Shown here: positions 46,075-59,099 of the stretch, piece after piece
Layout of the letters: each line of letters begins with the position of its first letter
How positions within the stretch are numbered: the first letter of the stretch is position 1
Origin: Isoetes taiwanensis
Taxonomy: Eukaryota; Streptophyta; Lycopodiopsida; Isoetales; Isoetaceae
DNA length: 64,000 nucleotides
Assembly (NCBI GenBank): GCA_021234155.1
Contig: JAJEKV010000012.1
Location: forward strand, 2,691,724 to 2,755,723
Direction of reading: 5' to 3'
Translations under genes and position numbers: made by a program
The notes under the pieces: model-generated
The model's database searches: none
What the model was told of the DNA's origin: nothing
The model's input: only the letters and a program-made list of their open reading frames with translations

Positions 46075-46510
46075 CCAAAGCAAGGAACAAGGAGCAGAGT
46101 AAGGAACAAGGCAAGGAGCAAGAAGCAAGGAAGAGGACCAAGTAGCAAGGAACAAGGATCAAGATCAAGCAGGGAAGAAGCAAGGAACAAGGGAAGATCA
46201 AGGAGCAAGAAGATCAAGGAACAAGGAAGACCAAATAGCAAGAACCGTGTAGATGAAGTAGCAAGGAACAAGGAAGATCATGGAACAAGGGAAGCAAGGA
46301 ACAAGATCAAGTGAAAAGCAAGATCAGAGCAAGGAAATAAGACTAAGTAGCATGAAGTAGCATCAAGATGAAGGAGCAAGAAGCAAGGATCAAGATCAAT
46401 TAGCAAAGAACACCTTTAACACAAGGTGAGAAGTGAAAGCAAGGTGAGAACACGAAGTGAAAGCAATGTGAAAACATGGAACAAAGGTGAGAAGTGAAAG
46501 CAAGGTGAAA
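46075..46510 (+). repeat. Purine-rich minisatellite-like tract
   Basis: Irregular repeats of CAAGGAACAAGGA, AGATCAAG and GTGAAAGCAAGGTGAGAA fill the tract, with strong purine bias on the plus strand. Frames through it give only Lys/Arg/Glu/Asn-rich low-complexity peptides, so no gene is called. Confidence 0.75.
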
Positions 46511-47655
46511 GAATTTATAGCTACTTATCTAATAATGTTGAAGTATAATACTAATATCAAGTAAGTATAATACCACAGTGAGTCGTGAATATCAAGAAGT
46601 ACTAATCAGAAATTTACTATAAGTAAATAGGACCTTCAATAATTTTAAGTGAGGGCGATTTCAAGATCAAGTGGCCACGTCCCCTAATATGACTAAGCAA
46701 ATAAAACATTCACACGTAGAAAACATATGAAAATGGTAGAAGAAACCATTCAATTACACTAAAAGTGTAAGATTGCCAACATAATACATGATAATATGAG
46801 GCCATACTTAATTACATCGGAAATCACTGCTTATATCTTAATTTCTATGAAAATCTTTATACCGGGCCCAGCGGGAGTATCTTCACCCGTGATATGTAAT
46901 GATATGTGTCAGGTGCTATGTAGCCATATAGGTCACGGTATCCCAAGGAATCAGATCCCGTGTGGGGAATCTAGACAAGAATCCACAGGATGTTGAAGTC
47001 AAGGGAACGGAATAGAGCTACCAATATCCAATACAAAAGATTTGTAATGAAGTCGAAGTTCAATGAGGATATAACCGGTTCTTCTCATTAGTAGGAATGA
47101 CCAGAGGGTACATACCATCCGTAGAGTAGGCCATGAAACCATGGAAAAGCATGTCCTTCAACCGCTCTAGCCTATCTTCTAACCGGAGGGGTCTAAGAAG
47201 TCCTAAAAAGCACTTTAGAGTGAACCTTGCTTCACTCTCAATTCGGATCTCTCCAAAGGGAGTGGAGATGACGAAAGTATAGCGACGATAACGGTTGATC
47301 ACCGCCTTGCAAGCCTCGTGGTTGGACCGTGACGCCATCGATGCTCCCAAAAAGTTGTTAAAAATCATCAAAAGTGCACGTATTAACTCTACCGCGACGC
47401 TGCGGTGTATTCCTGATCAGCCTGGGCCGAGGGGATGTTCTTGCAAAAGTTACCATTTGCAAGAAACTAGTGGAGCGCATAAAGTGTGCAAAGAGCAACA
47501 AGAAGTTTTATTAAAGTGGAGGCAAAGGAGCATGCAACAAGAAGGTATTAAAAGACAAGGCATAGATGCTTCATTTAAAGAGAAATCGTATATATGCTAT
47601 ATAATGCAGATATTATATTTACATATTGTAGCTCACGAGTATAATGAAAGTACCA
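46511..47655. other. No gene recognised
   Basis: Frames at 47060-47371 (minus, 103 codons) and 47295-47672 (plus, 125 codons) overlap and show no known motif. Confidence 0.35.
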
Positions 47656-47659
47656 TACA

Positions 47660-47775
47660 AGCATGTATATGATAATAATTTTGGTATGTATATACCATCA
47701 ATAATTTTCATGTATATACCGGCCAATAATTTTCTCGGGTATATACCATCAATAATTTTGGTGGGTAATATACAT
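47660..47775 (+). repeat. 30-bp AT-rich tandem repeat
   Basis: GTATATACCATCAATAATTTT and variants occur about four times with a period near 30. Related phrases (TCAATAATTTTG) reappear near 48172. Confidence 0.65.
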
Positions 47776-48700
47776 CAAATTGCCGAAAAGTAAAAGAATA
47801 TTGGCCTCCGCTCTAGCCATGTGTCTCATTTCAACTCCGAACGCGATTCCATTACCGCAAGATGAATCACTTAAAATTTCAAGGTCACGCGAGCGAGAAA
47901 TACCCATGGAAGATCGGATGACCATCAGCCGCTCTCAATCCTCGCTTATTATCCTCGCCATCCCTTCATGTTATCATCCATCCAATATGGAATGTAGAGC
48001 ATCAAATGTACATGATAGAAAAGATCACCGCGCTCGTGACAATGACTCGTAAGAGTCCCCCTAACTCAATACCTCGTAATGTATATACGCTATATACGCA
48101 TATTGCATACATGTGTATTTTGTACATTATGCTCGTATGTATAACCAATAATGCCGGGCGTACAAAGGTATGTCAATAATTTTGTTCGATATAAGTAGGG
48201 TTCCACTCAATGCGTATATATGCCCATTTGCTATGCGTGTTCGCCTCCTCGCCCAAGATATGGACTCCATTACTTGCACTATGACATATATAATGATATC
48301 TATATAGATGTTCTCAGAGGGTAATCCTTGATCCCCTGGCCGAAGGAGAAGCAGAGGGTCAAATCGCTCTTCCTGGGAGGGTTTTATCGTGGTTATTATC
48401 CACCTTGGAGGGTTCCAGAGCTAGCGCCTATGAGATTAATCGTGATCACTCAACTACCTTTTTCATATGATGATCCCGGATCGCTAATAAGCTTTTCATT
48501 CATGTATGCGCTCTTATATGAGTTCTATGTACATGCTATGCCTCTTATATGAGTTATAAGTATGTAACCATAAGTGATACATGTGGATCCGCCTATTTAA
48601 TGCTATTACTTTTCAATTTGGAAAGCTCTGGCCATTTTCCTCTTACGCGGTAGATTCTAAATTCAGTTCAGCATTCTCTCTCTCACAATGTGAATAAAAT
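47776..48700. other. No gene recognised
   Basis: AT-rich, with TATACGC-type runs at 48075-48110 and a short duplicated phrase CTCTTATATGAGTT at about 48509 and 48541. Confidence 0.4.
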
Positions 48701-48910
48701 GTTTCAAGACCGTAGTCACTTGCGGCGAAATTGCGCCTCCAAAAACTTTGAACTACTCATTTTCAAGATCAGGCTACTCTGCGGCGAAATAGACTTTCCC
48801 AAAGAATGGGACAGTCGAAAGTTAAGATGGTGGGCTACCTGCGGCTTAAAATAGACCTTCCCACGTATCATGGAATAGTCATTTTCACCGCGGGCCACCG
48901 CCAACACCTT
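48701..48910 (+). repeat. 60-bp repeat family, cluster 2
   Basis: Four cores at about 48708 (GACCGTAGTCACTTGCGGCG), 48767, 48825 and 48886, spaced 58-61 bases, with TTTTCAAGA before and AAATAGACCTTCCC-like sequence after. Confidence 0.8.
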
Positions 48911-50520
48911 ATGATGTAACGCAATGTACCGCATAAATAGAATTGCAAATAATTACAGAGCAAAATATAAAACACTCATGACGATAAATACTAAACACTC
49001 ATATATTAAGAAACAAAAAAAGTGTTACAAAAAGGGAGCTATGAGGCATCCACTTTAAGTATCTAGCTAAAGCTATTAATCGCTATTCTGCACAAGAACA
49101 CGCCCTTCCTCAGGTAATACAACAATGACATCGCCCTCAAAGAGGCTAATTAGATACTCTCACGGGCTTCTTGCAAGATGTCCAAGGCTCCTCACTGATT
49201 CCATTATCTAATTCTCCCCTTCCACCATCTGGACGGTCCGTGCTCGTCTCCTCCTCTGGCTTCTTTCGCTTCCTTCCTCCTCTCAATAATTTCCTCGTGA
49301 GATCTCAAACCCTAATTTACTTAGGGCGGCGTTTAATCAGAGGTCAAGTGCGTCTCTGCCAAGACTGACCTCCCCTCAAAGCCCGAGTGCCAGAGGAGCA
49401 CCCTTCATCTCGCTGCGGCCACCATATCTACCACTAGGCTCCCTTCCTTAGGGCTTCCGCTTATTACCAAGCTTATCGGGCCTTCACCGTGACTTCTCAA
49501 ATTGTCTCGCAGAGGTCAAAGCCTAGGAGGCTTTGGCCGCCCGGATTTCTTCCTACCGATTTCAGCCTTTCACGGGCTTCCTTGTGAACCTTTCCACTAA
49601 CTAGGGTTCCCTGATCAACATGCTGGTCCACCGATGATCTTCGTCGGGCGCCGACCTACCGATTTTGCCGACCAAATGATGTTTATCTTGGCTGGCCCGT
49701 CTGGATCCTCGGGCTGGATCAAGGCCGGACTGTACCGATGCGGTCATGCTGCACTTCCATAGTCTCGCAGCTTTCCTCCCCACCATCACGCAACGTTTGG
49801 GAATGCAATAGTGGTCCCAACGTCCGAGACGAGGGAGATAGCCCCGACCATGGTTACCGGGCACCATGGTTCCGTCAACCGCCAAAGCACCGCCGCGGTG
49901 TAGACCCCCGGCTTCGAACACGAATCCACCATTGCTACGCGAACCGAATGGCCGCGGACTGCGTCGACATGGATGACATCAACCCGGGCCGCCACCACGT
50001 GATGACCCGACGGGCTTCCTCCAATGTTCCTCGGCCCGTGGGTGGGGGAACGCAGTCGGGTCAGTTGGATCCGTAGTCGTGGCGTCCACCGCTACCACAA
50101 TACAGCCATCCGGAACTCGAATATTGTGGCAGCATAGCCATGCCACCTTAAAACTCCTTTCCCAACAACTTACCAAGGCCAAAGAAGGTAATCACCAGGA
50201 AGCACGGCTTGTTGAATATTCATTCACACTATTACTACAGTGTGGACGACATTTCCAAGGGTTTGCCCAAGTCTTCAGAAGTGACAACTCTACGCCCCAT
50301 CCCACGGGCTTGTGATGGGAATAATCAGCCTTCGCGGATTGAATAGAAGTCTCTACAATGCTAGTAATGACCTCATCAACATTCTCGGGTACCGTCAAGC
50401 TTCATTTGTGGGATTTCTAGCTAGCTGCCTTCCGTATGGACATGAGCGACGAAGTAAGGAGAAGAAATTCAATTAAGCAATATTGTTCCGTTCCCGATCC
50501 TATAAACCCCTACATCAAAA
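48911..50520. other. No gene recognised; GC-richer centre
   Basis: 49380-50200 is more GC-rich than its surroundings and has frames on both strands (49601-49921 minus, 49738-50076 plus, 106 and 112 codons). Neither shows a known domain, and they overlap each other. Confidence 0.35.
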
Positions 50521-50525
50521 AATGT

Positions 50526-50825
50526 TCTGTGGCTACTATGGCAAACGCAAGTACCCAAAATCAGTTTATATAGCGTTGCACCGTAGCCATCAAGGCGGGC
50601 CAGGGCAGCTCCCAAACCCTATAGCTGGCTGACCAGAGCTACCTGCGGCGCAACGCCACCAAAACCGCTGACATTCAGCTTTTCAAGACCGTAGCCACCA
50701 AAAGCAAATAGGCAAAGTCCAAAAAACTCCAGATAGCCGCTTTCAACGAAAGCCACGCAGCGCGTAAATAGGGTAGTCCAGTATTGCCGCATCACCGTTT
50801 TCGCGATCAGACACGGCAAATCGCA
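50526..50825 (+). repeat. 60-bp repeat family, cluster 3
   Basis: Cores at about 50526, 50579, 50631 (GAGCTACCTGCGGCG), 50687 (GACCGTAGCCACC), 50745 and 50802, spaced 52-58 bases. Confidence 0.75.
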
Positions 50826-52640
50826 CTAAAATCACGACATCCTGCTGCATCAGAAGCCACCATTAAAGAATACCTAACATATAAGCATCTAACAAGGATT
50901 TAGACATCATTACATTTAGTGTCTAACAACCACGAATATCATAAATGAACATTCATACAAAACAATTTCGGCCATATGAAAACAACAATTGATACATTAT
51001 AGAAAGTTAATAAATCGGCGAAAAGACATTATATTCATAAGACAAGTTTTTTAAGTACATTTCCTTTTCGGCAATGTGGCCCAGAGGTACCCAATCAAAT
51101 CTTCAGTCCTCTTTACTCCAAATTTCAATTGCATCTAACATACAATATGTCGGTCCTTCCGCAAGTACGCATGTTGCCAGTTGTTTCCTTGTCCGCTTCC
51201 ACCCGCCTAGAGTCGCTTATTTAAAAGGGACAGAGTACATTTTGAAGCCCCAAGACATACATTGCGATAGCCCCATTCACTCATACTCACTCGATCATAG
51301 TTTGAGTTAAATGCATACAACAATGATGTAGCCTTTTGCTTCTAGAGGACCTCCATCTAAGATGGACTATATTTATCAGGAAAACACAATAATTTCCCCT
51401 GTGAAGGCAGCCCATATAATGTGCACATCAAGGCCTTACCTGTGGTGACTGATGCTCCTGCAATGTAAGTCATCAATAAATAACTCCCGTGATAAAAAGA
51501 AACATCGATTCAAGTAAGAAGAAAATGAAACCAGATAAATACCTCTTTGTCCCGCTCGACAACAAATTGGCTTGTTATTTTGAAAGCTGACTCTCACAAA
51601 TAATGCCTTGTTGAATTCTAAGCAAGTGTTTGAAGAGCAGCGTTTCAAATTCTGACATCTCACCGCTTTCATACCCCTGCTCAGCCTTGCCGCATGACAA
51701 TTTCAAATGCATCCTCCGGAGGTATTGAGGATCCATCATAAGTCATGTACCTCCATCATTTGTCCTGGGGACATCGGGCCCAAAGTCTATAAGTCCTCCC
51801 AGCTCAAGCAAATATGGGTATATATCCGCCCAATATCTGCCTTTCTCTCAAACTCGCCACTCGTGATATGTCCTGTTAAAGAATAAGTATGGTTTCCCAC
51901 CTACATGGATGGGATATGCTTCCGATAGCCCCCTAAGAATTTTTCTGGAGACTCCTCGCTCCACAACCTCGACCTCCATTTTCCAAGACGTAGCTTCTTC
52001 CTCGTGATCTATCTGGCCTCTACCGGTGAGGCGGGCGCTCTGCTTCAAATAATTCTCGCACTTGAAGAAGAACCGCATCTTTGCTTGGCTTAGTGTAAAT
52101 CATGTATGTACGAATATGATATCTAGGCTTCTAAAAATTCCTTCTTCCTCTTCTTGCCTCGCACAAGCTCGTGTAGTTTCTCTTCAAGAACCTTCTATTC
52201 TATCATGATCGTGTTTCTAAAATGACCCTAAGAAAGCTGATGCTTAAAGGAAGGCAAAACCGCGACATGGTTTCATCGTCAGACCAGCTCCACCATGAAG
52301 CTATGAAGGATGCCAAGATGCATCAAGAAACTCAAGTACACTCGGCCATAATGTCTACGCCAGTAAAATTATTATTACGCGGCCAATCACCGCCTTCTAG
52401 CTCTCAACTCTTCGTGATGTTTCTCGACTTTAAAATCCCGCTCTTTCTCCAATTATTTCATATCATACCATGTGCGCAACGTACATGCCTTTTATCTCAA
52501 TCTGGGCTTATTTGCCATTCTCGCGGAGCAAATACCATTTATATTACTTTAGAATGTGGTTTTTCGAAATGCTTGATTGCACAGAGACTAAGAACGCGGG
52601 CAACGATGCTTAAAATAACACTTCTTTAATTTATGCTATG
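50826..52640. other. No gene recognised
   Basis: Short frames only (largest 52222-52629, 135 codons, no motif). Confidence 0.35.
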
Positions 52641-52646
52641 TATAAA

Positions 52647-52935
52647 CGCGACCGCGGGCTACGCAAAACAAGACTTCATAAGTTGTCGATTCGATACCGA
52701 CCGTGGGCGCGCAAAATACCTATTCCATTTTATTCTGCGGCACATTTTCGATCGCAGCTACCGCGGCGCAAAACAAAGACTTCAATATCTTATTGTATAT
52801 AATCCGCACCGCGGGCTAATGGGTATGACATACTTTCTTTTTATGTTATGTACATTGCGACTGTGGCTACTTGCATGTAAAATGGCCCTTCCATATTTTA
52901 TGAGAGCCATAATTAAGACCGTAAGTACGCAAAAC
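52647..52935 (+). repeat. 60-bp repeat family, cluster 4
   Basis: Cores at about 52651, 52699, 52750 (CGCAGCTACCGCGGCGCAAA), 52807, 52858 and 52918, spaced 48-60 bases, with AAAATGGCCCTTCC-like sequence after the fifth. Confidence 0.75.
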
Positions 52936-55900
52936 ACATCCACAATCGAGTTGTACATAACATGGCTACTTTAAGTCTTATATCCCAATGAAAGCAAATG
53001 TTTGCAATTAATATACAATAGATCTACAAGCATCAATCACTTCATATATTTATATTAGATAGATTCATATACGATATGACTTGGGGGTATGAATCTCAAT
53101 TTATACATTCTTCTCATAGTCGCACCTCCGCCATCTATCATGAAATGGAAGAAGTCAAGTCTCACCAAACCCAAATTACCACCATCACAGAGACCACCGC
53201 TTCCTCCGCCTCTCAGACTTTTTGAACAAATTGACATCCTTATGAATGTTCGTCTATGACAACGAATGAGTGCCATCATTGTTCACCTTGTTCGACAGAA
53301 TCCGTGACGCGACTTTCTTCCTTCACTTCCACATTTCGCCATCTCCTATACTTAAAAGTGACATACAGTCAAGCTTCCTAATGCACACATTTTCCCGAAT
53401 CAACCGCAGTTCGACTTAATCAAAGATTCAAGATATTCAAATTTCCATCGTGAAGTCGAAAGCATCTAACCCTCTAAGAAATACACTATCTTAAAAACAA
53501 CTACCATCGCTGAACTGTGAACATCTTCGTCTTTACATCGTTTCAGCCTCTTGAATATGGTAATGAACAGACAATTCCTAAATTTATCTTCACATGCCCG
53601 CAGACTCTCCCTTCTCCTTCAATGCCGCGGAATATTTCGGGCGCATAACTTACTCCGCGGCTAATAAGATAGGCGGTGATCCAGAGTTCCCGCAGATAAA
53701 TCGATAGTTGGGCAGCAGCTTCCGCTAGCTTGATCTTCGTGGAGAGATATTCATACCTCCAGAATCATATACCCCTTTCTCGAGCCGTGACTGGTGCTTA
53801 CTTCAACAACAAGTACCATATCTTGCGGTGCTAATGGAAAACATCGCTTATCAGTGTAAGAGACGTTGTTCTACATCGAGCATACACAAACCAGAGAATG
53901 TAGCGGAACCGGATAAGTAACTGAATCCACTTTGAATATGGATTGCATGAATTTACATACTCACAATTTGCTTCTTAACCGCGGGAAAGTTCGTCGCTTG
54001 CTTATTTTTTTCTTTTGCCATATCTCATGGAGTGTATACATGCCTTTTACTTGTACAACACTTTTTGCCTCGATCAAATCCGACCACCAAAGCCTTCCAA
54101 TGCGAACATCATTTCTCCCCGTGATCTTTTGATTCGCCATTCACCTCGTGATCGCGGTGTTGAGTGTAACAGTTCTTGGCCGACAATTAAATGCTTAAAC
54201 CTGCTTTCTCCATCGCGATAAGCTTTATAGCCATCTAGTCAGCGTATCCAAATCAATGTGGAGCGAATCGAAATACTCAGGAAAGGCTACGCGATTTTTA
54301 CCTTGATCGTTTTCCTCGCGGGTCTGGAACCCTTTAGCGCAGGCCTAAGCAGCTTCCCCGAGTGAACCTTAAGCTCCCTTTGGCGCGTGAACTACCTCGC
54401 CAAGAAACTCAGTTGTGGAAAACACCGAGCGGAATTGAGGCGAGCGAACGCTATAATTGCCACGCGGTGTAATCTCGCCACACCCGCTAGAGGCACCCGG
54501 GACATTACCGGCTACGCAGCTTGACACCGAAACGCCAAACCAAGGCCTTGAAAAGTTCTGCATGCTTCCGCTCCCCATTGGTCACAGCTTTTTGACGCGG
54601 GCATCGGTGCAAGGCCCCATTTGATCCTCAAAAACTCTAATGGCTATCCTCATCTTGTTCAAATTCTTCGCCCCTAAGATCCCTCACGTAAAGACTTCAA
54701 AGAAGTTTATCATTGTTCTCGCTGTTCAAGTATCAACCTTTAACCCAAAATCGTAGTTTCAAGACTTGAGCTCGTTGAGATCCAGTTGTCCAAGTGATTT
54801 ATTCATTGTTTTCCTTTCCTTCTTAAAAAGAAATTATCACAGGTGATCATACTCCCCACTAACAAATGACTGTGGACCTAGTGGCATACCGCTGAACTTT
54901 TACTAAGGGTAGGTTGTCTTTTATAAACAATGTCTTTAACTCAAGTGATCCAAAAAGGATGCTCTTCGCCATCATTGAAGGTATAACTACTAGCATCCGG
55001 CTTCTACAGATCTCAAGGAAGCTCGAGTTTGACCTTCCTTTTTGTTGAGTGCATGTCTAGGTTGTCTATGGCACTCTTCAATGGCTTGAATGCCTCTTCT
55101 CATTTCTTTTGTTTCAGAATGCCTCAGAATTGTAACCTCGCCTCTAGCAACTGTGATATAGAAGTCACAGTACTTTCCTTTGAAGATTTATGCTATCTCC
55201 TTGAGAAAGAACTTCACATGATGGTGAAAAGCACAAATTATTCAACTTGTGAATAGCGTGACCTCGCGGTCGACCGAGTTGGAAACAAATTCACGAAAAT
55301 CATAAGTCTCTTAAGCACTTCGGCTAAACCGGAGTTGGATTGTAGGCTTCAATTGCACCGCACAGGAGTATAGACAAAATGCTTTTTCCTACGCGCAACC
55401 TTACGTAAAATAGGACTCAACAATTGGTCTATTTGATCATTCATATGGCCAACAAGTAAGAAGCCAACCTTGACCTTTCTGGAAGATGCCTAATCGACCA
55501 GCACGCAGACATTAGGCAAATAGAACTTGGTTTTGTTTTCTAGTTGTATTGTTCAGTTGTATGTAGAGCATTGAAGGCAAATCCTCCATTGCCGTAAGAT
55601 TGTCACCGTGGAGGTTGGGATCAATCGCGGTATATTTGGTATGTCAAAATACTCGACTTTCCAATGCTTCATGAAAAAGTAGTACCACTAGATGCAACTT
55701 CAAGAAGTCAACATCTAAATCTTTAAGAACATTGTAAATGAGGAAGGGACGCCTTTTGATCATGCCGCCTACTACCACGTACATGTATTCAAGTGGCCTC
55801 TCCAAAGATTTTTATGTATTTTGCAAGCTCTTTCTTCCGTGGCTTGAGCCTCTCTCAGATACCTTGTGAGTTACTTGATCTCAAGAAGAAAAGACATTTG

Positions 55901-58200
55901 TCAATACCTAATTAAGTCATTTCATGCCTCTTATGCACGCATGCACACAAAGGACCCATATTTGGTTCTTGCCATGCACGCATAGACGAAATGTAATCGG
56001 AATCCAAGAAGCATGCCATGAGCCAGCATAGACTAAGATCCTTACTTTATAAACCGTATATGTGTCCATAGACAAAAGAAATAAGACTATAAACTGTATG
56101 AGCACAGACAGACATGGGAACATTAATTTGAAACAAAAATGATTTTCTAAAAGATCTTTCCATGGATCTTTTTCTCCTTCAATATGTAATGTAGAACATA
56201 CCGAGAACCTGCTCTTTGGGATCCTAACAAGATCAATTCTTGCTTCCACAATCTTAAGAAGTAAGAGCAGGATATGAACAAATCACTTAAACACCTGAAA
56301 AGATCTCTGTACATTTCGTAATGTCAGTCTGTGAAGATGATGAACAAGACTCGCTGGAGTAGCCACACAGCTTGGAGTCAAAGCAGTCATCAAACGCTTT
56401 TGCTTCCGTGCAATGCATACCAACTACTTCTTTTGGGTGATAGTCGCCAATGCATGGATTTTTGTCTAACCGCTTTTTGTACCCTTGACATGCTTACTCC
56501 ACTTTCAATGGCATGTATTCTTTGAAAGCCACCGCAAACAGCCACGCTCAACACGTAGTATGAAAAATTGTTACTGCTCAGACCTGCACCTACATGCCGA
56601 TAGACCCCCGTCACCTTTGGCACATTGACAAGAAGGTTTGTCTCTTTGTGTGCCTTAAGGATCTAAAAAGGGAAGTTCATTATACACTTCTTTTCATTAA
56701 CAAGTATTGACGCCTCACCGCCTCATGGGTGAGTCCCATTAGCCGACATTTAAAAATCAGTCTCTAAAACCTTTACCGTAGGGTACTAGGTCCCTTAAAT
56801 CTTTGACATCAAGCAGATGGGATTTCTGATTCTAAAGCTCGCAGGTCAGTATTCTAGCCGAATATATGGTGGTCTTATGAGTACAAAAGGCCTGCCTTCA
56901 ATCGCTGTGTCGTTAACCTTCTCGCCTCAACCCAGGAACATGGAAACAATGTTCTAGACTTTCTCCCAACACTTGCGTGTGTCATCCTCAAGGACCCTTT
57001 GCCAATAAATTTTGGCATCAAGAGGTCTCCAAGCAGTAATCTATTATATTTTGCAACTAATGGTGCAAATCCTGCAGAGGTGAAGGAGTTTCAAAATTGA
57101 GTGGGTGTGGGAGTAGGTGAGGTCGGTGGAAACCTTGTTCGAGTGAGGAGATGGTGTTCTAAATGGGTAGGAGAACATCAGAGAACGGGTGTTGGCTTAA
57201 GGAGTTTGAAATGATGTAGACCCGCCAAGATTAAGTGTAATGGGACAGAGATACAAAGTCGGTAGATGAACTACCAAGGGATCAGATGTCACGTGAATCT
57301 TCCTCGCTACTTTGTGTGGTGTATTTAACCTCAGCTTCTCGAGGCAATATCAAGCATTCGGCAGCAGTAGATAAATACTTTTTGCCTCGAAAGTGGATGC
57401 CGGCCCATACGCGAAATGGACAAAGATCTGCACTCTCAGAATGTACATGCACCATAACTACACGTGATCAGCTCCATGTAGTAAATTAACAAAGTACATT
57501 GACAAATAAAAATATTAATAGCAAAATTGCCTATGGGCTTATTAGGCACGCTTGGTAAAATGAACTCTTATTGCCTATGCACACATAGACAAGATATCAA
57601 AACATACCGCGGAAAGATAAGTCTGCTACCTACCTCGAACACATGCAAGACGAATAATAAAGACTATAGCCCAAGTGAGGACGGACAAGATATGATAAAT
57701 GCTTGTGCTGAAGAGCGAAATAATTTTAAGAGATCAGACGGGCTTGCTAGAATGAACAAGTCTAGAAATATATAAGTGGCCACTCATGACATACTCTGAT
57801 TGCTACTCCATAGGGCTTCTGATGAAATCGTGACGCAAACCTTATGCAAAATCCAGAAACATCAAAATACTAATGTAGAATATAAATAGGAAAAATCCGG
57901 GCGAATTTCTGTGACATACGACCGCCTTTAAGGCCAATCTTCTTCAAAGTCACCCCGCTTTTCTCACTTAACACGCCTATAAGAAGCTGTATAGGTCGCT
58001 GCAAATGTAAGTGTGGAAGGTACATCTAGATCTTTAGCCGCTAGTTAATTAGCTTACTTTTTAAATTTATTTTGTGCATTTATTGCTTAATTAGGCCTTC
58101 TCGCAAAGGATTAAAAATGTGAATTTTTTTAGGTATTTCTGTCTTCTTCATGTGTTCGCATATTTTAAGTTTGTTTTAGGTCATTTTGCATTGGTTTGTC
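52936..58200. other. No gene recognised
   Basis: Only short frames, none longer than 110 codons. No transposon domain, tRNA or repeat array was recognised by eye. Confidence 0.4.
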
Positions 58201-58206
58201 TATGCT

Positions 58207-58430
58207 ATTATAGGCACAAAGAAATTTTTCATCTTCTCAGTCTTACACCGCATGGGCACAAAGCTTTTTCTATCACGGCTCCATGCCATTACGGGCACAC
58301 AACTTTTTTCTATTACGCCCATGCGCCAAGAGATGGGCACAAAGCTTTTTCCTAACGCTTGTCTATGCACGCAGGCGCGCAACTTTTGTTTCTGACTTGC
58401 CATGAATCCATAGGCTCAAAGTTTTTCTTG
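58207..58430 (+). repeat. 40-bp minisatellite
   Basis: Six imperfect units with GGCACAAAGCTTTTTCTAT as the core, beginning at about 58212, 58254, 58292, 58334, 58374 and 58412. A CCATGC-type phrase ends several units. Both-strand frames across it are by-products. Confidence 0.75.
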
Positions 58431-59099
58431 TTTAGTAAGTATGTCTATACCATAGGGATAATGATCTTCTAATTATTATTATACAAGATAAAGAGACGCA
58501 AGTGGTCCGAGCATTATACGTGTTTTACACAAGAAGAAGAGGAAGCCTTGGGCAAAAGTACGTGAGGATGAGGGTGATCCCAAAGGCAAATGAGAAGGAG
58601 GACAAAGGAAGGACAAGAACTGTGATACACTTATTCGAAAAGTCATCGAGCTCTGTGAAGCCGGCGACGCTTTTTTAGTTTTGTAAGGATCAACAATGGT
58701 TGCCGAGGTACCTGCGGAACCTTCAACGACCGCATTTTTGTATTTGTACATTTGTGTCGAGACCTAGCAATCACAAGACCCGCTGAAAGCTTCAAAAGAT
58801 GTGGCCACCTGGTGGATGCCGAAGCTTTTTGGGATGTTCCACATTAAGTGCACAACCACCACCAAAGGGAGGGAAAATGTCATGTGGATAGTTCATTTTA
58901 AGTTGAGTCTGCCTTTTTTCCAAAGAAATGTGTTTATGTGTTGTAAGTGTTAGTTCCATGTACCTAAGATTTTAGCAAGATGTTTGGTCTATGTGTCATA
59001 GATTTTGTTTGGCAGGATCTTGTTTCTATATTAAAGGATCTTCTTTTGCAAGGATCCTTTGTTAAGTTCTAGCCGCACCTCCCGCTAAGTTGATGAAGG

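Noticed and set aside
46054-46314. Basic repetitive protein frame
   Set aside because: Follows entirely from the purine-rich minisatellite; low-complexity peptide only.
49601-50076. Overlapping frames on both strands in a GC-richer patch
   Set aside because: No motif in either, equal length on opposite strands, and GC-rich sequence favours chance open frames.
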